From Zeugodacus cucurbitae (Eukaryota > Arthropoda > Insecta > Diptera > Tephritidae): a DNA stretch of 64,000 nucleotides. The stretch spans positions 18,723,501-18,787,500 of the forward strand of contig NC_071671.1 of NCBI RefSeq assembly GCF_028554725.1, in the 5' to 3' direction. The position numbers were made by a program, and so were the translations under genes. Below the pieces are notes generated by a model that saw only the letters and a program-made list of their open reading frames with translations, had not been told where the DNA came from and made no database searches. This document shows positions 1-12,549 of the stretch, piece by piece (the stretch's first letter is position 1; each line of letters opens with the position of its first letter).

Positions 1-796
1 AAGAGAGCAGAGCGAAGAATAAGATGATGATGGCGATGACAAACGTCATACGTTGACATTTAACGAGCTGATCAGATGTGACAGTTTTAATAAAGGCAAG
101 AAAAAAGGTGAGTCCATGCACACACAGTTTTAGGGTAACGAGGGCCAAGCGAGCTGCTTGCCGCTCGACTGATAGCGGTGAACAACAAACACAGCGCAGA
201 ACAAAAACAAAATACTCGCTGCTGCGAACTGAAGTATGTGAAGTAAGTGGTCCGATGGTGTATCTAACGATGTGTTCATTAGTTCGATGATTGTTTCAAG
301 GACGGTATGACAAGATAAAAGAATTAAAAGAAAGGTGGAAGAACAGTGAGTGTACGTGTGCGGTGTGTGCGTGAAGTGGAAGCAATAGAAATTAGAGCAA
401 AAATCATTTAAGTGTACTGCCTGCTCGGCCGTCTCGCTGACTGCTGACTGCCTGGCCGACTGTGTGTCTCCAAATGCAAAAGGACACAGCGGTCAAATGT
501 GTATCTTTTGATTGAGACGCAGGAAGAAGATGGCAATTTTGATTAAGTTGCTAGAAGAAGCAACAGAAGAAGTGAAGCAGGAAACGGACACGTTAATTAG
601 AGAGGTCAAGAGGGTTGGAGTAAGATCGAAAAGGCATGAGAACTAGAGAAATAAATGAAGCGCTATTTGAAAGTATTTTAATCTTTTGTAATATGCAGGG
701 CTTGGAAATTTCGAAATCTAATTTGAGTAATAAATAATTCGAAATAAAAAAATACATAATTCGCTCAAGTCGTGCTGACTATGATTAGATTTAATA
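1..796. other. non-coding, ordinary composition, no gene recognised
   Basis: Positions 1-600 look like fly leader or regulatory DNA (CAACAAACACAG type) and include a consensus donor-like GTAAGT at 243-248, but no exon can be supported. The short open frames here have no recognisable protein features. Confidence 0.4.
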
Positions 797-1134
797 CAAG
801 TGATGTGTTCAAAAAATAACGGGAATTTTGAAATTTAAAATTTCACGGATGGAGAGTTCAATTGTCATTCATTCATTCATTCATATTATAAAATTCCATA
901 CTCGCCAGAATCGACTCCGTGTATCTTTTCCTATTTCCAAAAATAAAGTGTACCTTTTACAAGTGTACGAGAAATCGCTGAAAGAGTTAAAGACCATCTC
1001 AAAAATCGAGTTAGAGAAGGGTTTCGACGATTGGTTGAGTGCATAATAACGAATGGGTACTATTTTAAGGACAACGAATGATTAAATTTTTTTTCCAAAA
1101 GCGAAAATTCCCATTATTTTTTTAACACACCTCG
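797..1134 (+). mobile_element. internally deleted mariner (Tc1/mariner), 338 bp
   Basis: The left end after a TA at 795-796 reads GTGTTCAAAAAATAACGGGA; the right end before a TA at 1135-1136 is the inverse of GTGTTAAAAAAATAATGGGA. Between them lies only the C-terminal end of a mariner transposase: YSPE (about 898), SLKELKTISK and EKGFDDW (near 975-1035), then CIITNGYYFKGQ after a frame change. Most of the transposase, including its catalytic residues and DNA-binding domain, is missing, so the copy is dead or at most a non-autonomous MITE. The same family recurs at 22060-22420. Confidence 0.75.
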
Positions 1135-2638
1135 TATATGTATTTCTTGCAAATAAAATTGGCCGCCATGTTGATTCACCATAATTACATAACAATAAAC
1201 TATACGAAGGTGTCGGAAATTATTTTACAATTGCATGTAATTGAATATAATTACCGCATACGAGCTGTGAGAGGCGCGAACAAAATGCGCGAGCTATTAA
1301 CGCGAGAGAGAGAAAGAAAAAAACGCAAAAACGACACGCTAAAAGACCACCAACCGTTTGTAGTCAGTTGAGAAGTAGCGGGATGCTAGCACTCATATAC
1401 ATACATACAACACACGTGTGAGTCAAAACTCCTTTGGTGTTTCAATAAATAATCGCCGGCTCATAAATATTCGGCACATCTGACAACTGAAAATTATCTG
1501 CTTCGCTCACGAGCCATTTAAATCAATTTAACACGTTTGGCGTGCTATTACGCGCAGGAAAAGCGGCACATACATACATACATGTGTATATACTGACATT
1601 AAAAAAATATAAAAAGGTATATATGTGTGTATATCCGCATTGCGTTTATACTGCTGCCCACCTAACCACCTTCATTACGTTCAATGGCATTCGTGTGGCA
1701 TCACTTTTGTGGTTAACACTCTTCATAATTTTTTTGCATTGAAAATTGAAATTTATTGAAAAAATGATGACAAACGAACGAAAATAAGCGCCTGATACCA
1801 TATCGTATTGTAACTATACCTCTAGTTGAGGGTTCGTGAAAGCAAATTTAATGCCTTCGGGTGTAAAATATGACAACGTATAGATCAATGCAATTTGATC
1901 GTAGGGTTGCCAAGCAAATTTGATCATTGTAAATGAACGGTAAATAACGCAGATAACTTGAAAACCAGATAGACGACAGAGTTGAGATATATTATATTCG
2001 AAGCCATTTTTTCTAGTAACAACCACATTGGTGTTTCTATGACAAAGATAGGTACTCTCTTCTTCAAGATGGATGAATCGTGGTAAAATCTCGTCGAATC
2101 TGAATATTGACGAGCGTTGATCACGGGAACCTCTGTAATTGTTGGATCATAGCTTTCATTTCTGAAAACGTTTATAGGTTCATCGGTACTGTCTATAGTA
2201 CACTAAGCCTTCGCGTAACCATAAACTCTGAACTATGTCCACTGTTCTGAAGTAGAGCCAATGAGAACATTTCATTATATGAGTTCATATCTTTTCGGAA
2301 TGTTCTTTAGTATACTTTTCTTTATAATATAAATGCATCTAACTCAAGCTCCCTTAACCTAACGTCATCAAATCTAATCCACCCTTGACCTCTATTAAAG
2401 GTCGAGTTAAAACTACAAAATTTGGCTTCCGTTCATAACTAATTCACATTACTTAAAATCGTGCGGAATTAAAATACACAGTCCCAAAGGTCAAATGCAC
2501 TCCGAACCTCAAATGAGTGAAAACAGAAGCTTGGGAAAAACAAAAAAGATTATCAATAACGAGCTCGATTACTGACTAATGAAAAAAAAACATTAGCTGA
2601 ACAGCGAGACTGCAGAAATGATCGAAAAAACGTCTGCT
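1135..2638. other. intergenic, no gene recognised
   Basis: AT-rich sequence with ACATACATACA microsatellite at about 1395 and 1565. Short ORFs on either strand look like chance. Confidence 0.4.
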
Positions 2639-3330
2639 CGGTTTCAAACTACCATCGGTTATGAAATGAAGTTCAGTGATAAGACCATGGAAATAGATGG
2701 ATTGTCAGTTGAGCAAGGCCGTATTTCTGAAGAAAGCATTATTCCACCTTTAAGATCATGAGTTCGACTTCATCTGTGTAACTGCGAATATCTCTTGTGT
2801 CGGTTGGTTGATGAGATAAAGAAATGGTAGAAGAAGGCGATGAACCCGAACCAACAATCATCGGTAGGAACTTCTGTGGTAAAGTCATGGAAGACGATGG
2901 ATTGCCAGTTGAGCAGAATCTTGTTTGATGAAAGCATTCTTCCACCTTCATGACCACGTGTTTACCTCCAACTAACCAACAAATTGTGAATATCTATTTT
3001 GTTGGTTTGACTATGAGATGAAGAAATAGTCGAAGAAGGCGATGAAACCGAACCATCAACCATCGGTTAGTGAAGTTAGTTGGTAAAACCATGGAAGTCG
3101 ATTGGCCATCAGTGGAGCAACTAGTTATCTTATGAAAGCATTCCTCCACCTTTAAGACCACGAGTTTACCTCCACCTAATCAACAATCTGCTGGACGGCT
3201 CTCGTATGGAAGAAGGTGATGAATTCAAACCAACAACCATGAGTCACGAAAGTATGTTGAATTGTAAAGTTAAGGAAGACGATGAATCAGTCAATGGAGC
3301 TATCCAAAGCAGATGATCGTCGGATGTAAA
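2639..3330. repeat. diverged tandem array, four units of about 180-205 bp
   Basis: Each unit shows ACCATCGGT or similar, then CCATGG-AA-GA-GATGG--T-CAGTTGAGCA, then TGAAAGCATTCCTCCACCTT, CACGAGTTTACCTCCA and GAAGAAGGCGATGAA. The anchor CATGG motif falls at 2685, 2885, 3089 and about 3270, periods of about 200, 204 and 181. The units differ clearly, so this is an old array. No long reading frame runs through the units, although some motifs look codon-like. It does not resemble any element recognised elsewhere in the window. Confidence 0.7.
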
Positions 3331-3334
3331 GAGC

Positions 3335-3505
3335 ACGAGTTCACCTCTAATTAGATTGGTCTTTAGGTTAATGAGCAAATCCAAAGAATTCCACTTAGAC
3401 AGCTAGAACCGCCGGTGTTTTGTGATGCCGTGAACTCCCACATATGAATCCCACAGATTTTCAAGCCTCGACAAAGCGCTTTGTGCCCGTTGCAAATTTG
3501 TTAAT
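3335..3505 (-). mobile_element. LINE 3' end fragment (RNase H-type LINE family)
   Basis: Read on the minus strand it gives TGTKRFVEA, then a stop and the 3' UTR with GTCTAAGTGGAAT. These match the end of ORF2 (TDSKRFAES) and the 3' UTR (CTGTCTAAGTGAGAT) of the copy at 19456-20936. Only the last few codons and the 3' UTR are present, a typical 5' truncation. Confidence 0.55.
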
Positions 3506-6500
3506 ATCTAAACGAACCAGTTCAACTGGTTCGTCGAAGACCGATATCGTAGGTCATTTGGCGTTACCCGGATGCAAGGCGCATAGGCGACCCAACTTAT
3601 ATTCCTCCAATTAGGTAACAAACTGTAAATATCGTCGATACTTCTTAAATTGAATCCACCGAATTGTTATACCGGCCACCATCTTAGTCCGCAAAATTTA
3701 AGCTTGTAGTAAATTTTCCCACGGCTCGAGATGAGTTATACCGGCCTCTCTTAGTCCTACTATATTTAAAAAGTATCGTCCCCAAGTCGCTTTTCATAAA
3801 CCGCGAAATCTCATGCTTCAATAAGAACTTTGTCACGGTTCGAGATGATTTCGACCGACTTTTAAATTTAAGACCATTGAAAACACAGAAAAACTAAATC
3901 GCAAAGATACAAGCTCACATTTTCAATTCAAAGCCGTTGGCAACACTGCCGGCCAATCGAATAATTATCCGCCAGGTGAAGTGGCTGTGACGTTGGCAAC
4001 AAATGAAGCGCGGAACTGCGCACGCGTGCATATTTTATATAAGAACCACAGAGCTCAAGCTGTTTCGACTGTGGGGCAAAGGCACCAATTGAATACTTAC
4101 ATAGTATAGACGAATATGTGTGTATGTATGTGTGGCACGTATTTTGTGAACGCTGTGGCACTTTGCGTGAAACGTTTAAACCAACAATTACGCGTACATA
4201 AATCAAACAGTCGACTGGGCTAACTGGCAGTCTAGTTGAATTGTGCTGTTGGTGGCGCAAACACCGACACTTCATAAGTACTGCGTAAGCTTTTAGGAGA
4301 TTGAGGAGCGGTCGGCAGAGCAGAGGTGTGTGAAGCTTAAATGAGGCAGCTACAACAAAAACACCAACATTGCCACATCGACTGCCCTAAGCGACTGCTG
4401 GAGCTCCACATACATACAAACACACCACACCAGCCGCCGCCACCAGCCAGCAGTTGGAACTTTCGGCTGGTGATTTGGAATTGTGCTTGTGACTCGGACT
4501 CGTTGGCGGTGGCTGACGAGCGTTACAGTTGGTCGGTTTCAAGTATCAATAAATAATAGCGCCGGAATTTCGCTGATCGTGATGGGAGTTTAGATTATAT
4601 GTCTCAGATACAAATCTGTGAATGCCACCAGCGATGACCGTCGAGGCGAGCGGTGCAACGACAACAACAACCAAACAACCAAGTGTGATATGAGAACTCG
4701 CGCAAACGACAATCATCAACGCGAAATCGACAACGGGCGACACAACAAACAAAGTTTGCCAAGTAGACAGCCGCCAAATAAACGGCGCAATGGTGCAACG
4801 TCGTCGTCGCGGCTTCGGTGTTCAATTGCAATTTCGCGCTGCTGATAAGCGTACAATGGTTGAGCCGACCTACTGAGTAGTCATTTTGCGGTGCGAAGTG
4901 TGATAAATTTCGAAAATTGCTGGCGTTATTTAATTTAATTATGCTCGGGCTCGTAATTCTAAGGCAGCGAAGGCGGGAATTATGCCGAGAGAGTTAAAAG
5001 GAGTAAGGGTGTGATTGCAGAACCTGCTAATGAGTTGCCGTAGAAGCTTCTATGGGTGAAGAAAGGGTGATATAACTGTGATGCTTTTCTAAAACTGAAA
5101 AACTAAATGGACGTAGAACCAAATATATAAAAATAATTTAGATTTTAAAAAATGTTGTAAAATTTTACTCTCACGTCCTTTGCAGTTCAAGCCATTGACA
5201 ATGACAATTCGAATTCCATATCCTTCTACAAAATCATATTTACATATGTATGTATATAAATACAAAAAAAATCTGCCCATTCCCTACCTATGCACCTTCA
5301 AAAGCTTCTGACAGACAGCATCTACTTGCACGCGACCAAATCATACAACTCTTATACATATGTACAAAAGAAACATACATATGTATGTACATATGTACAT
5401 GCCAGCATAATTAACACTTTGTGGCACGCAATGCGCACGCAACTACTCGAATTTCGTATTTAGCATTGTCTTCTTGACTTGACTTGCGTCTCTTCATTCT
5501 TTATTTGGCATTCTTTGAATAACTTGCGTGCTGACTGAAATATTTGTGACACATTTCGCCGGCTACTGGTGGCAGAGACTCAGCATGATGTTGGGGAGTT
5601 GTGCTTTAAACATTTTTTAAGGACTTGGTTAATCATATATATATGTACATATATGAATAAAACAAGTTGAGAAAAAATATAATGATGTTTCAGTAATACT
5701 TTGACATACATGCTTCATTATTATCATTGATTAGGCCCAGGTTACATTAGTATCATTATTGATAACCCTATTATCTTAACAACTCTATATTCTAGTAGTA
5801 TGATTTTACAAAAGTTGCTGGTCAAGTCTAATGGCTAATTATCGGCTGAATTAATTTTTTTTTTATATTAATCAGGACTTAATACTAACACCCTTTAAAA
5901 TGGTAGAGAGTAATATATAAGGAAGACTAATGAGGAGTGAACAAATTTATGTTGGATCCTACTATATGTTTTTAGGGAGAATGAAAGGAATATATTCTCG
6001 CATTTCCTAATTCCTTTTTTATCGAGAAAGTTTCTGTGGCGATTATGAAATTTCTGTATCTAAGTATGTTCTATGAGGATGACTACTGTATTCTAAACAA
6101 TTTATCTAACCTATGTACATCTTTCGCTACTTTCCTAAACTATGTAAGTTGTTTCAAACATTATAATCATATAGCCAAATGGAGGCGAAAGGCGATCACA
6201 AGCAGGTGCTGCTATGGGTTGTTCAAAATAATATTTACAATGAACTCTTGTGTACTGATCAAGCAGAGTTTGCCCAACTGTTATTTTGTATTGATAAGAG
6301 TTATTAAAACATACCTCATTTAAAGAAGCAATATTTACCTTTCTTTTATTGGGAATAATTTATCAACACGCTTACCAAAGACCGATGTTATAGAAATAAA
6401 TAGAATAGCACGAAATCATGGAGAAATTTGGAGGCATAATATCTCACTAAACTCATGTATTATGTTCTATTTCATTAATTTTGTCATTATCTATTTCAGG

Positions 6501-6820
6501 GAAAGGTTCGGGTGTAGTAAAATACGTTTTTTTTTTTGTTTTTCAAATTTTTTCTACTTTTTATTTATTTAAAAAATTAAAAATGGTACAAAAATTGTAA
6601 TTTTTATCGATCGGTCGCCATTTTATGAAAGAAATGTTTTTTTTTGCTTTCCATTATTCCAACCATGGTAACATTTTTCTACGTTGATAATATTTTTTGT
6701 TCACATTGCTAGGAGGTTTAGAATCGTGGGTATAGTCATGTGTCAGTTTTTTAAGATTCCCCGCTTCATCAGTTGCTAATTTTTTTATTTTTTCGGTATT
6801 CTTGTATAAAAACTTATAAA
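3506..6820. other. intergenic, no gene recognised
   Basis: Mixed composition; 3.9-4.9 kb is less AT-rich with CAACAACAA tracts and could be regulatory or an unrecognised leader. ACATATGTATGTACATATGT microsatellites lie near 5230 and 5380. Nothing coding can be supported. Confidence 0.35.
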
Positions 6821-7960
6821 ACAAGTAAGGAAGGGCTAAGTTCGGGTGTAACCGAACATTTTATACTCTCGCAATTTATTTATTTAACTTTATTTATATT
6901 ATATAATACACAATTTGTCCCACATATTCATCATATATGTATATTGTATAAAGTCCAATGAAAGTTGGAAACCATAATATTAGGTTAGAAGCACCGAGGT
7001 CCTCGATTTTTAGAATGGGGCTGCCACACTATAAACATAGTATTTGTGCAAAGTTCTGCACCGATATCTTCACTAGTGCTTACTTTATATATTGTAAAGT
7101 AAACGATTCAGATTGTCTTCAAAGTTCTGATATATAGGAAGTAGGCGTGGTTGTGAAGCGATTTGGCCTATTTTCACAACATATCATTGGGATGTAAGGA
7201 AACTATTACAAACCAAGTTTCATTGAAATCGGTCGAGTAGTTCCTGAGATATGGTTTTTGACCCATAAGTGGGCGACGCTACGCTCATTTTCCATTTTGT
7301 AAAAAAATCTGAGTGCAGCTTCCATTTGCCATTTCTTATGTGAAATTTAGTGTTTCTGACGTTTTTCGTTAGTGAATTAACCCACTTTTAGTAATTTTCA
7401 ACCTAACTTTTGTATGGGAGGTGGGCGTGGTTATGATCCGATTTCTTTCATTTTTGGACTGTATTAGGAAGTGGCTAAAAAAACGACGAAGAAAGTTTGG
7501 TTTATATAGCTCCATTGGTTTGAGAGATATGTACAAAAAAATTAGGGAGGCCACGACCACTTCCCCAAAAAAATTACATACAAATATGCCCCTTCATAGT
7601 GTGATCCTTCATACCAAATTTTATTTCCATAGCTTTATTTATGGTTTAGTTATGGCACTTTATGTGTTTTCGGTTTTCGCCATTTTGTGGGCGTGGCAGT
7701 GGTTCGATTTTGCTCATTTTCGAAAGCAACTTTCCTATGGTGCCAAGAAATAAGTGTGCCAAGTTTCATCAAGATATCTTAATTTTTACTCAAGTTACAG
7801 CTGGCACAGACGAACGGGCGGACATTCGGATTTGAACTCCACTTTTCACCCTGATCACTTTGGTATATATAACTCTATATCTAACTCGTTTAGTTTTGGG
7901 TGTTACAAACAACCGTTATGTGAACAAAACTTTAGCAACATTTGTTGCGAGAGTATAAAA
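6821..7960 (+). mobile_element. interspersed hairpin-end repeat, copy A (most complete)
   Basis: Begins ACAAGTAAGGAAGGGCTAA, then a hairpin GTTCGG-GTGTAA-CCGAAC (6840-6857), then TTTTATACTCTCGCAA (6859-6874). It ends with the exact inverse TTGCGAGAGTATAAAA (7945-7960), a perfect 16-bp inverted pair. The interior has GTGGGCGTGG, ATCGGTCGAGTAGTTCCTGAGATATGG and TGACCCATAAGTGGGCGACG blocks shared with copies at about 21047-21891 and 57323-58110. Open frames inside (for example 7421-7753) have no recognisable domain. The superfamily is not identified; an unclassified non-autonomous transposon is the likeliest explanation. Confidence 0.7.
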
Positions 7961-9635
7961 ATATAATATACTCACATTTTGTATGGCTCAAAAGTAAATG
8001 CTACTAAAACAAAAGATTTTTCGGTGAACCTAAAAATAAATAAAATAAAATGTTAGTAAATAAATAGTAATGACTATGATAATTATAATTGTTTGCAAAA
8101 TTATATATTAAGCTGTGAGTGGAACTCTATTCATGGCCTATTGAATCAAAGTTACTAATTGAAATAATTGAAACCAAGTAAATATCTACGCCATTTATGG
8201 AATACAAAAACGCAATACATTCATACATATGTACGTATAAAAGCATTCCATTACAATAACAAATGTTCAATCCATACAAGTAGTAGGTACTTTTCGCAAA
8301 AATAATTGCATTTTATTTCACTTACGATTTGAAAAACATAATTATCCAACAAAATCAAAAAAAAAAAAAAACAAAGTAATAAAAAATAAAAATCTATGGA
8401 AACCAAAAAAGGATCAAATTTTAAAATTACACATACTAATACAAATACCCACACAAACCGTCAAAACCAACAAGGATAATCCGTTTTGCGATAGGGGAAC
8501 GAACAACGAAAAATGCCTTTTTTATTGAAGTCAAAAATGGTTAAATGAAAATAGAAATAGGAAAATATATACTTACATATGCATATCGTACAGCAGAAGC
8601 AGACAGTTGACAAGCTATTAAAATAGAATTTAATTGAAGTATTTATAGAGGAATTTCGTAGGAATTTGGATTTTAATGGAGAGGAGAAGTGGCTTAGATG
8701 TTTTTAAAACAAATAAATACGTACAAAAAATATATGTAAGCTGTTGGAGGACAGTCAAAATATCCTAAATGTATACTAAAGTTTACTTTTTTGTTTTGAT
8801 CCTTTTTGCTTTTTATTACAGCTTTTTATAACAGCATTTGAATTGTACCATGTTTGTAATTTTAAATTTCGCCACGCTAGCATCCTTTAAAACATTTGAA
8901 AACATGCATATTTATCTATACTTTATATTACAAGGACACAAAATACATTTTTTTCTCAGCCTCCTTTCGCTGCAAAAACATCCAATAATTTTCTCATTTG
9001 CCTCTACATCTGCACTTTTCATTCACTGACGATTAGCAACAGCTTCAATTGATGATGGCGTCCATTGCGCAGGTCCATTTGCACGCATACATTGGCATGA
9101 GCATAGCGAATCAGTTAACTGGTTGACCAATCAGCGACTTGTCTTTGTTGTTGCTCATTTGTGTACGAACGTATAAGGGGACAACAGTTAGCCACGCCTT
9201 TGAGAAAACAGGTTGGCTTACTTGCTTGCATGAAGTACTTTGTAAGCTATTGTTGTTGTTGCGTGTACATAATAAGATAAGTGTGCTTATTATTTTTGTT
9301 GTACAACCGGTATATGAGGATACAGTTGCATTCAAACTATTCGTTGTTAAGGTAGGACATTGTGACATTTTGATCTCTTTCTCTTTACATGAGTTTAAAT
9401 TGAGAGAGAGATATTAAGAGAAATTACGACATACACTAATGTGCAAAATATAGAAGAAGCAAGAGAGATGAGAAAGTTTTGGTTCTTGAAATTTTAATGT
9501 TAATAAAACAAACTATTTGTGGAACTCACAAATTGGATCTTAAAGTAGAGAAAAGGAAAATTAAAGAGGGTGCCATTGACCAACATTTTAGTGGAAATAG
9601 CCCAAAGACGCCTTTGAAAGATATATAGACGGATA
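7961..9635. other. intergenic, no gene recognised
   Basis: AT-rich with poly-A/poly-T and short microsatellites. The region at 9030-9400 is of more ordinary composition but its overlapping ORFs on both strands have no recognisable features. Confidence 0.4.
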
Positions 9636-10300
9636 CTATCTGTTAAAACTGAAGTTAAACCAAGTCAATTCGGCTTAGTACACAACATTACTTCGGTTTT
9701 AAATTGTTATTTTAACTGTTGACTAAAGACGTGTTAGTTATCTTTGATTTAGCTTCAATCTTAGGAATGATTTTGCAAATCGTAAATGTTAAGTGCCAGT
9801 TTGAGACCCCTTAAAGTAACATATTAAAATACTGCCTGTCGAAACTGGAGTCAAATCAAGAAAACCAACGGGTAATATAAAACACTACGCCGGTTCTGAC
9901 AGTAACATTTTGAACCAATAAAGATTGGACTGATTATTGAATAAATACTTGCAGTATTATCTATTAATAATTTTGCAGTTCTTAAAGGTTTAAGTGCTAA
10001 TTTGAGCTAAATACTTCTTTAAAGTCACTTAGAAGAATATTGTCTGTCGAGACCGGAGTCAAACCAAAACTATTCGGGATTGTATGCTACACTACGTCGG
10101 TCCAAACATTACAAAAAAAAATAGATATCTTGAGTTAGTCCGCAGGCGTTTTTAAACGTTTTTGTGGCACTTTGAGCTAAAAGAGCACATTTAAAGTGTC
10201 AAAGAAGGACACTGACTGTCGAAAGTAGAGTCAAACAAGTACTATTTGAAGTAATATACTACACAATGAGGTCCTAACAATAAAATATGGAGTTTTTAAG
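9636..10300. repeat. diverged tandem array, four units of about 170-210 bp
   Basis: The block CTGTCGAAACTGGAGTCAAA (unit 2, from 9832) recurs as CTGTTAAAACTGAAGTTAAA (9636), CTGTCGAGACCGGAGTCAAA (10040) and CTGTCGAAAGTAGAGTCAAA (10212). Each is followed by ACTACGYCGGT-like text about 45 bp later and preceded by AAGTGC-A-TTTGAG...TTAAAGT. Spacings are about 196, 208 and 172. Units are strongly diverged. No protein is encoded and no link to the array at 2.6 kb is seen beyond the similar period. Confidence 0.65.
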
Positions 10301-12549
10301 GTTGGGTTGCGTTAGATTTCATAATTTTAAAAGTTATATTAATGCCTCCTATACTCTATTTAGGTCAAAATATATGGTTTAATGTTATTTACTTCTTGGA
10401 ATCTATATAAAAAATATTTTAATATCTTAAGTGTCATGTAGTTTTTTTACAATTTCTCAGTCACCCTTCGATTCGAAGTTTACATTGCTTATAATAATTT
10501 TAACAACCACCACTGTACCTCTTATTACTCTTCCATAACTCTATTTGAAAGAGAAAACCAATTTCTCTCACTGCAAGCAAAATAATTTGAAAGTCACTGT
10601 AGCCACATACCACGAATATATAAGCAAAAAGTGGGTGTGCTGCATAGTTTGCGCTCCTTTTCACACACATCTGACAAAACTGTTCGTACAACGGCAGATC
10701 ACAAGTTCTATAAGTGGAAAGGAGATAGAAACTACAGTATAGTGACATTAATGGTGGTTGTGTGTGTGTGTTCGTTGCGATCGTATCGAATTCCGATTCA
10801 GTTACAAAGCAGACAAAAGCAACAACAATTCAAAATGTGAGCAACAAAAAAAAATTAAAATAAATTAAAAACAAAATTGCAGCGAGCAATATCCCGACCG
10901 CCACCACGGCCATCATCTGCAACAGCCACCATCACCATGTGAGCGAGCGAGCCTCGAGTGTGGTGGCACAAACGTCAACGGCAACCAGTGCTAACAATGC
11001 ACCAACAACAAAAACAACTAACACATACGGGGAGCGCTGAGCGCACTCATTAGTAGCGGAGCAGTATAGAGTAGTTGGCTGGTTGTCTGGCGTTTGTGTG
11101 TCTCATACTCGCACACCAATTGTGGGATACAGAAAACCAGCAGAGATATTCAACGAATTCAGTTTTTCGTACTCCGTCTTGGCGTGTGGTTCGTTCGACG
11201 TGTGTTACAACGTTTCAACGTGACGGACATTACGTTTGCATTCAATTCGCTTGTCGGAGGATACGCGATATCCAACACACCGTCGGTGTCAAATTGAAAA
11301 AAAAAGAATATTTCGAAGTGTAGTTTAGTATGAGTTAAAAATTAAAAAATTATCAAAAACAAAACAATAAGAAAGGATTAAAAAACACAAAAAAGGATAC
11401 GTCGTACCCGTGGCCTGCCGAAAAAAAGCGCAAACGAAGACACTGAAACATTTTTATTCAAATTACTTGCGATCTACGAAATATCTACTATAGTTAGTTG
11501 CTGTTGTTGTTTTGTGATTATTATTATTATTTTTGTCTCGCGCGTTCTGTGTATATCGCTGCACTGCTGCTCTTAATACTCTTCATCGTCCAGAAACTGT
11601 GACGTCTCTTGATCGCTGATTTGTTGTTAGTATTGTTATTGTTGAAATTGCTAATCGTTTTCTGCGCTGCAATTAATTAAATGTTGGTCTTAAAGTATTT
11701 GCTTAAAATGTGTGGCGCGCATCAAATAAATTTACGCGAATAAAGGCAGATTGGCTGCCTTTTGGTAGCTACAGCGACAATTGTTCTACTTTTTGGTTTT
11801 TGGTTTTGTAATTTACTACTTGTTGGCATTGGAAAACACGTGCTGTGACTAATAGCTGAAAATATCTAAATTAGCAGAATCACGTTGCTGCTGCAAAAAT
11901 AGTATGAAAGTAAAGCTGGCAATATACATACATACAAGTGACAAAGGCAAATGCTCAATATATGGACTGTTTGTTGAAAATAAAAGAAATAATAATAATA
12001 ACTGTAAAAAGTGCAATCTTGTTCGGCAATACGTGCGTTATCAAAATATAAAGGATTTGTAAAAATCGGAACTTTAACGGATTAAATTTACTTGTGACAA
12101 AAAAAAGGTTTGTACCAGAAAGTAACATTATTGACTTATGCATTTTATATAGATAATTTAAAAATGAAAATAGAATAAAAAAAATAATAATCATAATTAA
12201 GAAAATATTTATTTGCATTTAAAAATCTTAAGACCTCAGAAAAACTACAAAGAAATATATGTATGTTTGATTTCAGGAAAAAGTAAGAAGGGGGCACTTT
12301 CAAAACCGTTTACATATTTTACAAATATAATATTTTTTACATATAAATCCCAATAATAAATAATAATAAATTAGCTTTCATATTGAAATTTTTGTTTTTA
12401 ACTGTTTTTTAAATTACTTCACTTTGCCGTCGGCAGAGCAAAAGAAAAAATCACCTATTTCGTTCTACTGAAACTATAAGTTAGTTAAAGTAGATTCTAT
12501 TAATAAAATCTTAGAGATCTAGGCTATAAAACAGGAAGTATTAAGAAGT
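10301..12549. other. intergenic; 10.5-11.9 kb is higher-complexity DNA of leader or enhancer type
   Basis: From about 10740 to 11700 there are GC-containing, CAA-rich sequences (CCACCACGGCCATC, AGCGAGCGAGCC) unlike the AT-rich flanks, with the Inr+DPE pair at 11161. This could be a distal promoter/first exon, but no splice junction can be fixed. Confidence 0.35.
11159..11193 (+). promoter_or_regulatory. candidate TATA-less core promoter (Inr + DPE)
   Basis: TCAGTT at 11159-11164 is a perfect match to the fly initiator TCAKTY with +1 at A 11161. GGTTC at 11188-11192 matches the downstream element RGWYV at exactly +28 to +32. The surrounding 10.8-11.3 kb is of higher complexity and CAA-rich, like fly 5' leaders. 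Chance matches of this pair are expected roughly once or twice per strand in 64 kb, so this is only suggestive. It could serve a distal so start 28 kb upstream of the ATG, or nothing. Confidence 0.28.

Noticed and set aside
243..248. GTAAGT donor after leader-like sequence, suggesting a 5' exon at the window start
   Set aside because: A six-base donor match alone is common; no acceptor, reading frame or promoter supports it.
7421..7753. 110-residue ORF that could be a small membrane protein
   Set aside because: It lies wholly inside the hairpin-repeat copy A, and the other copies do not keep the frame.
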